A DNA stretch of 64,000 nucleotides from Blattabacterium cuenoti (GTDB lineage: Bacteria; Bacteroidota; Bacteroidia; Flavobacteriales; Blattabacteriaceae), in NCBI RefSeq assembly GCF_014251635.1, contig NZ_CP059194.1, forward strand, positions 186,001 to 250,000. The letters run 5' to 3'. This document shows positions 34,842 to 44,003 of the stretch, in pieces. Numbering within the stretch: the first letter of the stretch is position 1; each line of letters starts with the position of its first letter. Both the position numbers and the translations under genes were made by a program. The notes below the pieces were generated by a model that was not told the origin of the DNA, made no database searches, and saw only the letters and a list, made by a program, of their open reading frames with translations.

Positions 34842-36011
34842 TTACAATATACCTTTAGTACTAGGTATTTTAGTAGAAGAGTTTTTTTGTATTTGTATTG
34901 CCATTTTAATAGCTCTTCCAAAACATTTAAAAATAGATTCTATTTTATGATGATCATTTTTTCCTATAGCGTGAATATGTAAATTACATTTAGCAGATAA
35001 AGAAAAGGATTTAAAAAAATGTAAAAACATTTCAGTAGAAATTTCTCCTATTTTTTCCCTGAAAAATTTTGCTTTCCAAAATAATTGACTTCTTCCTCCA
35101 AGATCTAATGCAATTGTAGCTAAACTGTCATCCATAGGAAGAGAATAAAATCCATAACGTTCTATTCCTTTTTTACTTTCTAAAGCTTTATAAAAAATTT
35201 CACCTAGAGTAATACCAGTATCTTCTATAGTATGGTGATCATCTACATAAAGATCTCCTTTTGTTTGAATATTTAAATCTATAGAACTATGAAATGCTAT
35301 TTGTTGTATAAGATGATCAAAAAATCCAAGTCCTGTTTTAATATGAGATCTCCCTTTTCCATAAAGACAAATAGTAATTTTAACATTTGTTTCTAATGTA
35401 ATTCGTTGATGAACAATTTTTTTCGTTTTTATTGATGATAAATATTCATAAATTTTTTCCCAACTATCAGTTTTTAAAGATATTGTTTTTTTTAAATCTT
35501 TTTCATCTATATTAAAAGAGTAATCTTTTTCTTCTTTTGTTAAATTTTTATAATGATGATTATCTTTTATCCATATAGATTTACATCCTAAATTCTTAGC
35601 GAATAAAACATCTGTTAGTCTATCTCCAATTACAAAAGATTTAGAAAGATCATAACAGTCTGATTTTAAATAATTTGACACCATTCCTATTCCAGGTTTT
35701 CTGTTTGGTGATTTTTCTTTTGGAAAAGTGTTGTCTATATGAACAGAAGTAAAATTAATCCCCTCAGTTTTTAAAATATTTAATATATGATTATGTATGG
35801 GCCAAAAAATTTTATAAGGAAATTGATCTGTACCCAAGCCATCTTGATTAGATATCATAACTAAATCATAATTCAATTCTTGCGCGATTTTTGACAAAAA
35901 AAAGATAACTTTTGGATAAAAATTGATTTTATCAATAGAATCAATTTGATAACTAGGAGGGTTTTCTTGTATAATAGTCCCATCTCTATCAATAAACAAT
36001 ATTTTTTTCAT
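34842..36011 (-). CDS. hisB: Histidinol-phosphatase / imidazoleglycerol-phosphate dehydratase (HisB fusion)
   Basis: This is a 389-residue bifunctional enzyme. The N-terminal HAD phosphatase (about residues 1-165) has ILFIDRDGTIIQ, MISNQDGLG and VIGDRLTDV. The C-terminal IGPD domain (about 195-389) has the metal-binding FFDHLIQQIAFHS, DDHHTIEDTGI and HKIESIFKCFGRA. It carries out two separate late steps of histidine synthesis. The ATG at 36011 overlaps the hisC stop (TGATG); a GTG one codon upstream is the alternative start. Confidence 0.95.
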   Translation of the reverse strand: MKKILFIDRDGTIIQENPPSYQIDSIDKINFYPKVIFFLSKIAQELNYDLVMISNQDGLGTDQFPYKIFWPIHNHILNILKTEGINFTSVHIDNTFPKEKSPNRKPGIGMVSNYLKSDCYDLSKSFVIGDRLTDVLFAKNLGCKSIWIKDNHHYKNLTKEEKDYSFNIDEKDLKKTISLKTDSWEKIYEYLSSIKTKKIVHQRITLETNVKITICLYGKGRSHIKTGLGFFDHLIQQIAFHSSIDLNIQTKGDLYVDDHHTIEDTGITLGEIFYKALESKKGIERYGFYSLPMDDSLATIALDLGGRSQLFWKAKFFREKIGEISTEMFLHFFKSFSLSAKCNLHIHAIGKNDHHKIESIFKCFGRAIKMAIQIQKNSSTKIPSTKGIL

Positions 36012-37096
36012 CACATTTTTATTTTTTGAATGGAGTATTTTAAAATTTGATTTATTAAATACTCATTTTCTTCATGAGTTCCTATTGTAATTCTTAAACA
36101 ATTATTACATAAAATTATTTTTGAACGATCTCTAACAACAATTTTTTTTTTCATTAGATATTGATAAAGATTTTTTGAAGAAAAATTTATTTTTGCTAAT
36201 AAAAAATTAGCGGAACTAGGGTACACTTTTTGTATAATAGGAATTTTTTTTAGGGATTCTTGCATATATTCTCTTTCTGCAAGAATATTTTTTAAATGAA
36301 AAAAAAATAAGTCTCTATTTTCTAAAGCTTTCATCGCTATTTCTTGAGAAAGAATACTAATATTATATGGATGTTTTACTTTATTCATCCATTGAATAAT
36401 ATTTTCAGAAGCAATGGCTATTCCTATTCTTAACCCTGCTAAACCCCAGGATTTGGAAAGTGTTTGTAAAATAATTAAATTTGGATACTTATTAATTTCC
36501 ATTGATAAAGATTTTTGATTTGAAAAATCTATATATGCCTCATCTAAAACAACAATTCCTGTAAATTTTTTTGTTATATTCTCTATATCTTCCCTTTTTA
36601 GATCATTTCCAGTAGGATTATTCGGAGAACAAATAAAAATAATTTTACTATTTGGATTCAGAGCTTTTTCTATTTTATCCAAATTTAATTGATAATTTTC
36701 CTCTGTAAGAAAAATTTTAATTATATCCACTCCATGAATTTTTCCACTTACTTCATACATACCATAAGTAGGAGGAAAAATAATAGCATGATCTACTTCT
36801 GGTCTAGAAAAAATACGATAAACCAAATCAATAATTTCATCACTTCCATTTCCCAAAAATATTTGGGATGGAGAAACATTTTTAAAATCTGATATTTTTT
36901 CTTTCAACTCTTTTTGCAAAGGATCCGGATATCTATTATAAGAATTTAGAAAAGATAAAGGAGAGCCGAAAGAATTTTCATTAGCATCTAAGAAAATAGA
37001 ATTTTTTTCTTCATGATGTTCTGTTCTCGCAGATATATAAGGGGCCAGATTTAAAATATTATCTCTGATTAGAGAATTTAAATTAAACTTATTCAT
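36011..37096 (-). CDS. hisC: Histidinol-phosphate aminotransferase
   Basis: This is a 361-residue fold-type I PLP enzyme. FLDANENSFGSP and NRYPDP mark the N-terminus, LGNGSDEIIDL and CSPNNPTG bind PLP, VLDEAYIDF carries the Asp, and the Schiff-base Lys is in TLSKSWGLAGLRIG (around residue 216). It transfers the amino group from glutamate to imidazole acetol phosphate. It ends in a 1-nt overlap with the hisB ATG and starts 10 nt after hisD. Confidence 0.96.
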   Translation of the reverse strand: MNKFNLNSLIRDNILNLAPYISARTEHHEEKNSIFLDANENSFGSPLSFLNSYNRYPDPLQKELKEKISDFKNVSPSQIFLGNGSDEIIDLVYRIFSRPEVDHAIIFPPTYGMYEVSGKIHGVDIIKIFLTEENYQLNLDKIEKALNPNSKIIFICSPNNPTGNDLKREDIENITKKFTGIVVLDEAYIDFSNQKSLSMEINKYPNLIILQTLSKSWGLAGLRIGIAIASENIIQWMNKVKHPYNISILSQEIAMKALENRDLFFFHLKNILAEREYMQESLKKIPIIQKVYPSSANFLLAKINFSSKNLYQYLMKKKIVVRDRSKIILCNNCLRITIGTHEENEYLINQILKYSIQKIKM

Positions 37097-37106
37097 GTAT
37101 TAACAT

Positions 37107-38408
37107 TTAAAACTCATTTTTTAACCGAATATTAATAGATTTTTTATGTGCAAGCAAGCCTTCTTCAGAAGATAAAACACTAATACATTCTGATAAATTT
37201 TTCAATCCTTTCTTAGATAACTTTTGAAAAGTTACTTTTTTTACAAAACTATCTATAGATACTCCACTGTAAGATTTAGCATAACCATAAGTGGGGAGTA
37301 CATGATTCGTTCCAGAAGCATAATCCCCTGCACTAACTGGAGAATAGTTTCCTAAAAAAACAGATCCCGCGTTGATTACTTTCTCCCCCCAATAAGAAGC
37401 ATTTTTACAATTTATAATCAAATGTTCTGGTGCGACTTTATTGATTAAAGCCAAGCATTCATCTAAAGATGTAAGAACTATTATTTTGCTTTTTTTCAAA
37501 GATTTTTCAACAATATCTTGTTTATTAGAAATATCTAAAAATTGTTTTTTTAATTCTTTTTTAACTTCTTCTATCCAAGATTTATTGTTTGTGGTAATCA
37601 AAAGAATATAACTTTCTGGATCATGTTCGGATTGAGATAATAAATCTGACGCAACATATTCTGGATTCGCTGAATTATCAGCCATAATAGCTACTTCTGA
37701 AGGCCCGGCAGGCATGTCTATAGACACTATTCCTTTTTGAGATACAATTTGTTTAGCTATCGTGACATAAGAATTTCCAGGACCAAATATTTTATAGACA
37801 GAAGGTATGCTTTCTGTTCCATAAGCCATAGCTGCAATCGCTTGAGCTCCTCCTACTTTATATATACGTGTAATCCCTACATATTTCGCTGTATATAAAA
37901 TAGCTGGATGAATTTCTCCATTTTTATTTGGAGGACTACATAATATAATATTTTTACATCCTGATAATTTTCCAGGAACTCCTAACATTAATACAGTGGA
38001 CAATAAAGGAGCAGACCCTCCTGGGATATAAAAACCAATTTTTTCGATTGGAACAATTTTTCTCCAGCATAGAACTCCTTTTGAAATTTCTATTGTAGGC
38101 TCCTCATGCATTTGTTTTTGATGAAAACATTTTATATTCTGATATGCAATCTCAATAGATTTTTTTAATCGATTTGAAATTTTCATATCAGCTTTATTGA
38201 GATCTTCTTCTGTTACTTGAATATGTTTTATATCAGCATGATCATATTTTATTGTATAAGTTTTTAAGGCTACATCTCCATAAGTTTTAACATTATCAAT
38301 AATAGGAAGCACTATTTTTTTTAAATGATAAATATTTTGTACGCTTCTATTAGAAATAGATTTATATGTTTCGGATGTAGGATGAATATATACTTGAATC
38401 ATATCCAT
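37107..38408 (-). CDS. hisD: Histidinol dehydrogenase
   Basis: This is a 433-residue enzyme. GFYIPGGSAPLLSTVLMLGVP is the family signature, followed by VGGAQAIAAMAYGTESIP, KIFGPGNSYVTIAK, AGPSEVAI and DLLSQSEHDPES with zinc-binding Gln and His. The C-terminal segment with SFVKKVTFQKLSKKGL also matches. It makes histidine from histidinol in two NAD-dependent oxidations. Length and motifs look intact. It lies 9 nt after hisG. Confidence 0.96.
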   Translation of the reverse strand: MDMIQVYIHPTSETYKSISNRSVQNIYHLKKIVLPIIDNVKTYGDVALKTYTIKYDHADIKHIQVTEEDLNKADMKISNRLKKSIEIAYQNIKCFHQKQMHEEPTIEISKGVLCWRKIVPIEKIGFYIPGGSAPLLSTVLMLGVPGKLSGCKNIILCSPPNKNGEIHPAILYTAKYVGITRIYKVGGAQAIAAMAYGTESIPSVYKIFGPGNSYVTIAKQIVSQKGIVSIDMPAGPSEVAIMADNSANPEYVASDLLSQSEHDPESYILLITTNNKSWIEEVKKELKKQFLDISNKQDIVEKSLKKSKIIVLTSLDECLALINKVAPEHLIINCKNASYWGEKVINAGSVFLGNYSPVSAGDYASGTNHVLPTYGYAKSYSGVSIDSFVKKVTFQKLSKKGLKNLSECISVLSSEEGLLAHKKSINIRLKNEF

Positions 38409-38417
38409 ATTTCTATT

Positions 38418-39275
38418 TTATAGTATAATTTTTTCTATAGGAAGTACTAATATATCTTGAGCTCCAAGTGCTTTTAAGTTTTCTATTATACCCCAAAAAT
38501 CATTTTCATTTACGACAGAATGTACAGAACTACATTCTGAATTTGCTAAAGGTAAAATAACTGGACTTTTAATTCCTGGAAGATAAGATATTATTTTTTC
38601 TAGTTTTTCATTTGGAACGTTTAATAGAATATATTTATTATTTTTAGCTTTTTTTACCGCTCTAATTCGAAATAATAATTTTTCCATTATAATGTTTTGC
38701 GGAGATCCTAAATGTAAATGTGAAGCTAACACCGCTTCAGATTGAAGAACAGTTTCTACTTCTTTTAATCCGTTCATAAAAAGAGTGGATCCACTACTTA
38801 CTAAATCACAGATACAATCGGCTAACCCTATTCCAGGAGCAATTTCTACGGCCCCAGATATTTCGTGAATTTCTGCATTTATATATCTTTTTTTGAAAAA
38901 TTCTCTAACCAAAAAAGGATAACTTGTAGCAATACGTTTTCCATGCAAATCATTAATATTATTATAAACTAAAGATTTAGGAACGGCGATAGAAAGTCTA
39001 CATTTTCCAAAACCCAAGGTTTCTTTTATTCTTATTCTTTTTCTTTTTTCTAAAAGAACATTTTTTCCTACAATTCCTATATCAGCTACTCCATCTTCTA
39101 AATATTGAGGTATGTCATCATCTCTAAGAAAAAGTATTTCCAGTGGAAAATTAAGTGCCGTTGTTTTTAACTTATCTATCCCAATATTCACTTCAATACT
39201 GCAATCTTTCAGTAATTTTATAGAATCTTCATAAAGACGCCCCGATTTTTGAATCGCTATTTTAAGTTTATCCAT
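38418..39275 (-). CDS. hisG: ATP phosphoribosyltransferase (long form)
   Basis: This is a 285-residue HisG. LKIAIQKSGRLYEDS opens the catalytic domain, DIGIVGKNVL follows, and the PRPP loop is in EISGAVEIAPGIGLADCICDLVSSGSTL (around residues 147-174). The extra C-terminal ACT-like regulatory domain (about 210-285) is present, so it is the long, histidine-inhibited form and needs no HisZ. It is the first and committed enzyme of the pathway and the first gene of the hisGDCBHAF(IE) operon, with the promoter and hairpin leader described separately. Confidence 0.96.
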   Translation of the reverse strand: MDKLKIAIQKSGRLYEDSIKLLKDCSIEVNIGIDKLKTTALNFPLEILFLRDDDIPQYLEDGVADIGIVGKNVLLEKRKRIRIKETLGFGKCRLSIAVPKSLVYNNINDLHGKRIATSYPFLVREFFKKRYINAEIHEISGAVEIAPGIGLADCICDLVSSGSTLFMNGLKEVETVLQSEAVLASHLHLGSPQNIIMEKLLFRIRAVKKAKNNKYILLNVPNEKLEKIISYLPGIKSPVILPLANSECSSVHSVVNENDFWGIIENLKALGAQDILVLPIEKIIL

Positions 39276-39295
39276 AATCCAATGCAGGAAAAAAT

Positions 39296-39325
39296 AATAA
39301 AAGCTTACTCTTGTAAGCTTTTATT
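39296..39325 (-). promoter_or_regulatory. Hairpin in the his leader (possible attenuator)
   Basis: A perfect 13-bp inverted repeat (39296-39308 and 39313-39325) with a 4-nt loop lies 21 nt before the hisG ATG. Read on the minus strand, the stem is followed by ATTTTTT, as in an intrinsic terminator, but placed inside the leader. A second, shorter hairpin (ATGCATT-AA-AATGCAT, 39347-39362), followed by a T7 run, precedes it. No His-rich leader peptide was found, so the mechanism, if any, is unknown. Confidence 0.5.
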
Positions 39326-39367
39326 TTAGTTATAGTAAAAAAATTAATGCATTTTAATGCATCACGG

Positions 39368-39375
39368 CAAATATA
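39368..39375 (-). promoter_or_regulatory. Candidate -7 box for the his operon
   Basis: TATATTTG on the minus strand matches TAnnTTTG exactly, followed by GCCGTG. It is about 93 nt before hisG, which would give a leader containing both hairpins. No clear -33 element is seen. Confidence 0.5.
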
Positions 39376-39444
39376 ATAACTATTTTGAATATTTTATAAT
39401 TAACCTAATAACTTAATCTATTTTTTAAATAAAAATTTAAAATA

Positions 39445-40212
39445 ATGAAAATTATCAGTTATAATATAAATGGAATACGATCTGGAATTAATAAAGGATT
39501 ATCTGATTGGATTGCAATAAATAAGCCAGATGTTTTGTGTTTACAAGAAATAAAAGCTTTTCCAAAACAAATAAATACAAGTATTTTTGATAACTTAGGT
39601 TATAATCATTACTGGTTTCCTTCAAAAAGAAAAGGATATAGTGGCGTAGGGATTTTATGTAAAAAAAAACCTATTCATGTAGAATACGGAATAGGGTTAG
39701 ATTCTATCGATAAAGAAGGAAGAGTATTACGTATAGACCTAAAAAACACATCAATAATTAGTCTTTATATTCCTTCAGGAAATAATATGATGAAAAGATT
39801 GAATTTTAAATTTTTTTTCATGAGAAATTTTTTTTTACACGTAAAAAAAATACAAAGTGAATTAAATAACCTCATCATTTGTGGAGATTATAATATTTGC
39901 CACCATGAAATAGATATTTATGACCCTATTCGAAATCAAAGAATTTCAGGTTTTTTACCAAAAGAAAGAAAGTGGATGACTTATTTTTTAAATTTAGGAT
40001 TTATAGATAGTTTTAGGAATTTTGTTAAAGAAGCACATCATTACAGTTGGTGGAGTTATCGTTGTAACGCTAGGAAAAATAATAAAGGATGGAGAATCGA
40101 TTACGCCATGGTTAGTGATTCCTTAAAAAAGGAAATAAAAAATGCTTACCTCATGCCAGAGGTTAAGTATTCCGATCATTGTCCTGTTGTGCTTGAAATT
40201 TTTAGTAAGTAA
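39445..40212 (+). CDS. xth: Exodeoxyribonuclease III (AP endonuclease)
   Basis: This is a 255-residue member of the exonuclease III/APE family. ISYNINGIRSG contains the catalytic Asn, LCLQEIKA the metal-binding Glu, ICGDYNICHHEIDIYDP the Asp/Asn pair, and the C-terminal WRIDYAMVS...YSDHCPVVLEI the Asp-His site. It cleaves abasic sites for base excision repair. All motifs and the normal length are kept. It is divergent from hisG and faces the minus-strand tRNA-Lys. Confidence 0.95.
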   Translation: MKIISYNINGIRSGINKGLSDWIAINKPDVLCLQEIKAFPKQINTSIFDNLGYNHYWFPSKRKGYSGVGILCKKKPIHVEYGIGLDSIDKEGRVLRIDLKNTSIISLYIPSGNNMMKRLNFKFFFMRNFFLHVKKIQSELNNLIICGDYNICHHEIDIYDPIRNQRISGFLPKERKWMTYFLNLGFIDSFRNFVKEAHHYSWWSYRCNARKNNKGWRIDYAMVSDSLKKEIKNAYLMPEVKYSDHCPVVLEIFSK

Positions 40213-40217
40213 ATAAA

Positions 40218-40290
40218 TGACCTGACTGGGATTCGAACCCAGGACCCTTACATTAAAAGTGTAATGCTCTACCAGCTGAGCTACCAGGTC
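40218..40290 (-). tRNA. tRNA-Lys (anticodon TTT)
   Basis: A cloverleaf can be drawn on the minus strand: acceptor GACCTGG with TCAGGTC, D-arm AGCTCAGCTGGTAGAGC, anticodon stem TTACA/TGTAA around the loop CTTTTAA (anticodon TTT), and T-arm CTGGGTTCGAATCCCAG. The discriminator base is A, and the 3' CCA is not encoded, so the Cca enzyme is needed. There are 5 nt to the convergent xth stop. Confidence 0.96.
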
Positions 40291-40324
40291 TTTTCTCACT
40301 ATGAAATTAAGTTATTAATTTAAG

Positions 40325-40332
40325 CAAATATA
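40325..40332 (-). promoter_or_regulatory. Candidate -7 box for tRNA-Lys
   Basis: TATATTTG on the minus strand, followed by C, lies 34 nt before the 5' end of the tRNA and matches TAnnTTTG exactly. No clear -33 element is seen. Confidence 0.5.
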
Positions 40333-40351
40333 CTATAATTTTTATGTATTT

Positions 40352-40864
40352 ATGAAAATCACTTTAATTGGATACATGGGGAGTGGAAAAACTACTATTG
40401 GAAAGATACTCTCTAAAAAGTTAAATTTGGATTTTTATGATTTAGATGCTCTTCTTGTTGAAAGTAAAAATGATTCTATTTGTAATTTTTTTAAAAAAAA
40501 AGGAGAACTTCTTTTTAGAAAAAGAGAACATTTTATGTTAAAAAAAATTTTGATAGAAAAAAATAAATATGTTTTTTCGGTTGGAGGAGGGGCTCCTTGT
40601 TTTTATAATAATATTTATTTATTAAACAAATATTCAAATACATTTTATTTAAAAACGGATAGTTATACTTTATTTAAAAGATTATTTTTAGAAAAAAAGA
40701 CAAGACCTTTAATTTCACATTTATCGAAAAATGAATTGTTTAGATTTATTATAAAACATTTATCGAAAAGGGCATATTTTTATGAGAAATCTTTAGAAAA
40801 AATAAATATATGTGGAAAATCTAAAGAGGATATAGTTCAAGAAATCCTTAAATATATTAGCTGA
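40352..40864 (+). CDS. aroK: Shikimate kinase
   Basis: This is a 170-residue P-loop kinase. LIGYMGSGKTTIGKIL is the Walker A motif (around residues 5-20), FYDLDALL holds the shikimate-binding Asp, and FSVGGGAPC is the GGG motif (around residues 76-84). R-rich segments RKREHF and KKTRPL supply the substrate and lid Arg. It phosphorylates shikimate on the route to chorismate, the substrate of the trp operon encoded further along. It precedes tilS by 7 nt. Confidence 0.94.
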   Translation: MKITLIGYMGSGKTTIGKILSKKLNLDFYDLDALLVESKNDSICNFFKKKGELLFRKREHFMLKKILIEKNKYVFSVGGGAPCFYNNIYLLNKYSNTFYLKTDSYTLFKRLFLEKKTRPLISHLSKNELFRFIIKHLSKRAYFYEKSLEKINICGKSKEDIVQEILKYIS

Positions 40865-40871
40865 AATTATC

Positions 40872-42197
40872 ATGGAAAAAATATCATCTAATCATTTAAA
40901 AAAATATTTTTCGTTTAATTCTAAAAAAAAAGTATGTGTAGCTGTGAGCGGAGGGTTAGATAGTATGGTCCTTATCAATTTGTTACTTGATCTTCCTAAA
41001 ATTGAATCAGAAGTAGCACATTGTAATTTTTCTTTAAGAGATCAAGAATCTAATAAAGATGAAATTTTTATTAGAAATTTTTGTTCCGAAAAAAATATAA
41101 TATGTCATGTCAAAAAATTTGATACTTTAAATTTTTCTAAAAAACATAAGTTGTCTATACAAATGTCAGCAAGAAAACTTAGATATGATTGGTTTACAGA
41201 ATTATTAGAAAATAATTCATATGAATACATAGTATTAGGACACCATTTTGATGATTCTATAGAAACTTTTTTCATGAATATTTTTAGAGGGACCGGTCTT
41301 AAGGGGTTGTTGGGAATTCCTAAAGAAAATAAAAAATTTATTCGTCCTCTTTCTGATTTTACTAAAGAAGAAATTCTTTATTATGCAAAAATAAAAAATA
41401 TAAAATGGAGATATGATCGTAGCAATCTAGATATTAAATATTTAAGGAATAAAATTCGTTCAGTTTTATCTACATTTCATTCTTTTTCATTTTCTTTTCA
41501 CAATGGATTAAAAAAAACTATAAACCATCTTCATGATGAAAATTTTTTAATAGAAAATAAAATAGAAGAAGTTCGTCAAGAAATTACAATAGAAAAAAAA
41601 GATTATCCATTTTTTTGGAAAATAGAATGTAAAAAAATAAAAAAATTACAACCTTTGTCTTTTTATTTGTTTAAATTATTTTCTCCATATGGATTTAATG
41701 ATATCCATAGTATGAAATATCTTATTGACGCACAATCTGGGAAACAACTTATATCCAAAATTTATCGTATTATTAAAAGCAGAAATAATTGGATTTTAGT
41801 TTCTCATCAATTATTATCAGAAAATAAAAATAAGACTTATATGATTCCGAATCTAAAAATTATTAATAAAAAGTTCTTACCTATCGATATAAATTTTTTT
41901 TACGATCCAGAAAAAAAAAGTAGGAAAGATATGTTTCTTATGGACTTTGAAAAAATCCAATTTCCGTTATTATTAAGAACATGGAGAAAAGGAGACTTTT
42001 TTTATCCCTTGAAAATGAACGGGAAAAAAAAATTAAGCAAATATTACAAGGAAAAAAAATTTTCTCTTTTAGAAAAAGAGCATACATGGTTATTAATTAA
42101 TGGAAATGGATATATTATTTTAATTATAGGAAATCGCTTAGATGATAGATTCAAGGTTACGGAAAATACAAAAAAAATATTAGGAGTAAAAATATAA
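40872..42197 (+). CDS. tilS: tRNA(Ile)-lysidine synthase
   Basis: This is a 441-residue protein. The PP-loop VAVSGGLDSMVLINLL (around residues 24-39) binds ATP. HHFDDSIETFFMNIFRGTGLKGLLGI and RNKIRSVL are characteristic of TilS. The C-terminal domains (LRTWRKGDFFYPLKMNGKKKLSKYYKEKK) are present, so this is the long form. It modifies C34 of the CAU-anticodon tRNA-Ile to lysidine, which is essential for reading AUA, a common codon in this A+T-rich genome. Confidence 0.95.
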   Translation: MEKISSNHLKKYFSFNSKKKVCVAVSGGLDSMVLINLLLDLPKIESEVAHCNFSLRDQESNKDEIFIRNFCSEKNIICHVKKFDTLNFSKKHKLSIQMSARKLRYDWFTELLENNSYEYIVLGHHFDDSIETFFMNIFRGTGLKGLLGIPKENKKFIRPLSDFTKEEILYYAKIKNIKWRYDRSNLDIKYLRNKIRSVLSTFHSFSFSFHNGLKKTINHLHDENFLIENKIEEVRQEITIEKKDYPFFWKIECKKIKKLQPLSFYLFKLFSPYGFNDIHSMKYLIDAQSGKQLISKIYRIIKSRNNWILVSHQLLSENKNKTYMIPNLKIINKKFLPIDINFFYDPEKKSRKDMFLMDFEKIQFPLLLRTWRKGDFFYPLKMNGKKKLSKYYKEKKFSLLEKEHTWLLINGNGYIILIIGNRLDDRFKVTENTKKILGVKI

Positions 42198-42242
42198 TTG
42201 AGTTATTATCTGTTTATTTTACAATTTCAATTTAGTATTTTT

Positions 42243-42250
42243 TAATTTTG
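42243..42250 (+). promoter_or_regulatory. Candidate -7 box for serC
   Basis: TAATTTTG fits TAnnTTTG and lies 27 nt before the serC ATG at 42277. It falls after the longer candidate frame's in-frame region begins, so it favours the ATG at 42277 only weakly. No -33 element was found. Confidence 0.35.
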
Positions 42251-42276
42251 AAAAGAATTAGTTGTTCTATTTATTT

Positions 42277-43341
42277 ATGAAAGTACACAATTTCAATGCA
42301 GGCCCTTCTGTTTTACCGGAAGAAGTTGTTAGAAAATCAGCTCAATCTGTAATTAATTTTAATGGTACCGGATTATCTTTACTTGAGATTTCTCATAGAA
42401 GTACAGATTTTTTAGAAATAATCGAAAAAGCTACTCTTTTAGTAAAACGTGTTATGAATTTAAATGATGATTATGCTATTTTATTTCTTCAAGGAGGTGC
42501 AACATTACAATTTTCAATGGTTCCATTTAATTTAATGAACCAAAAGGCCGCTTATTTAGATACAGGATTTTGGGCCCATAACGCTATTAAGGAAGCTAAA
42601 AAGTTTGGAGAAGTAAAAATTTTATTTTCTGGTAAAAATAAAAATTATACATATATATCAAAAAATTATCATGTACCATGTGAAACGGATTATTTTCATT
42701 GTACATCTAACAATACAATAGTTGGATCACAAATGAAAATGTTTCCTAAAACATCTATTCCAATAGTTTGTGATATGTCTTCAGATATTTTTAGCAGAAA
42801 ATTAGATTTTTGTCAATTCAGTTTAATCTACGCTTCTGCACAAAAAAATGTTAGTTCATCAGGAATGACTATTGTGATTCTGAAAAAAGATATTTTAGGA
42901 AAATTCAGAAAAGATATTCCTTCTTATATGGATTATAAAATTCATATACAAAATAATAGCATTTTAAATACTCCAAATGTATTCTCTATTTATACTTCTA
43001 TGTTAACATTGGAATGGATAGAGAATCAAGGTGGTCTTTCTATTTTAGAAAAAAAAAATCAGTATAAAGCTAAATTATTATATGATGAAATAGATCAAAA
43101 TAATTTATTTGAAAATAAAATACATAAAGAAAATCGCTCTAATATGAATGTTTCCTTTTTCTTAAAAAAAAAGAATTTAGAAAAAGAATTTAATAAAATG
43201 TGGAAAAAAGAAAATATTGTAGGACTAGATGGTCATAGATATTTAGGTGGATATCGTGCTAGCATCTATAATGCGCTTTCATTAGAAAGCGTTCGATTTC
43301 TTATTGAAATTATGAAAGAGTTTGAAAGAAAATTTTCGTAA
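42277..43341 (+). CDS. serC: Phosphoserine aminotransferase
   Basis: This is a 354-residue PLP enzyme from the ATG at 42277 (MKVHNFNAGPSVLPEEV), as in relatives. LEISHRSTDF and FLQGGATLQFSMVPFNL follow; the Schiff-base Lys is in YASAQKNVSSSGM (around residue 190). LGGYRASIYNALSLESVRFL closes the protein. It makes phosphoserine from 3-phosphohydroxypyruvate and also acts in PLP synthesis. The stop overlaps the next gene's ATG by 1 nt (TAATG), so the two are coupled. Confidence 0.95.
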   Translation: MKVHNFNAGPSVLPEEVVRKSAQSVINFNGTGLSLLEISHRSTDFLEIIEKATLLVKRVMNLNDDYAILFLQGGATLQFSMVPFNLMNQKAAYLDTGFWAHNAIKEAKKFGEVKILFSGKNKNYTYISKNYHVPCETDYFHCTSNNTIVGSQMKMFPKTSIPIVCDMSSDIFSRKLDFCQFSLIYASAQKNVSSSGMTIVILKKDILGKFRKDIPSYMDYKIHIQNNSILNTPNVFSIYTSMLTLEWIENQGGLSILEKKNQYKAKLLYDEIDQNNLFENKIHKENRSNMNVSFFLKKKNLEKEFNKMWKKENIVGLDGHRYLGGYRASIYNALSLESVRFLIEIMKEFERKFS

Positions 43342-44003
43342 TGAATCGCATTATAGATGATCAATTTCTTAGTATAAAAAAAATGATTCCACAAAATGTA
43401 AAAATTTTGGCAGTCTCTAAAAATCAAAATACTTTTTATATAGAAAAATTGTATAAAATAGGGCATAGAGATTTTGGCGAAAATTATATTCAAGAAATGG
43501 TGAAAAAATATAAAAAATTGCCCAAAGATATTCGATGGCATATGATTGGAAGAATACAAAGTAATAAATTAAAACATATAATCCCTTTTATTTATTTAAT
43601 TCATAGTGTTCAAAATATAAAACAAATTAGGATAATAAATAAAATAGCCTCTAAATATCATAAAATTATACACTGTCTTTTACAAATAAAAATTTGTAAT
43701 GAAAAAAATAAATCAGGAATTACTGATCAAGAAGCTTCAAAAATATTAGAGGATGAAACTTATAAAAAAATGAAAAATGTCAAAATAATAGGGATAATGG
43801 GAATAGCCTCTTTTCAAGAAGAAAAAAAAATCCATAATGAATTTTCATATTTACATGAATTATATAATAAATATAAAAATAAATATGGACATTATATCCT
43901 TTCTATGGGAATGAGCAGAGATTATAATATAGCTATAAAATATGGAAGCACGATAGTTCGATTAGGGACTTTAATTTTTGGTGATCGAAAAAAAATTATC
44001 TAA
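43341..44003 (+). CDS. YggS-family PLP homeostasis protein
   Basis: This is a 220-residue single-domain alanine racemase-fold protein. The PLP Lys is in ILAVSKNQ (around residue 29). DFGENYIQEMVKKY, WHMIGRIQSNKLKHI and LSMGMSRDYNIAIKYGSTIVRLGTLIFG are family signatures. It binds PLP without known catalysis and balances B6 pools. Coupling to serC, a PLP enzyme that also touches B6 synthesis, fits. Its 3' end overlaps the convergent trpA stop by 8 nt. Confidence 0.92.
   Translation: MNRIIDDQFLSIKKMIPQNVKILAVSKNQNTFYIEKLYKIGHRDFGENYIQEMVKKYKKLPKDIRWHMIGRIQSNKLKHIIPFIYLIHSVQNIKQIRIINKIASKYHKIIHCLLQIKICNEKNKSGITDQEASKILEDETYKKMKNVKIIGIMGIASFQEEKKIHNEFSYLHELYNKYKNKYGHYILSMGMSRDYNIAIKYGSTIVRLGTLIFGDRKKII

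Noticed and set aside
40140..40180. CTTACCTC/GAGGTTAAG inverted repeat at the xth end as a terminator
   Set aside because: It lies inside the xth coding sequence, has a bulge and is not followed by a T-run.
43266..43559. 97-codon minus-strand frame across serC and the YggS-family gene
   Set aside because: It spans the boundary of two well-supported genes on the other strand and has no recognisable features.
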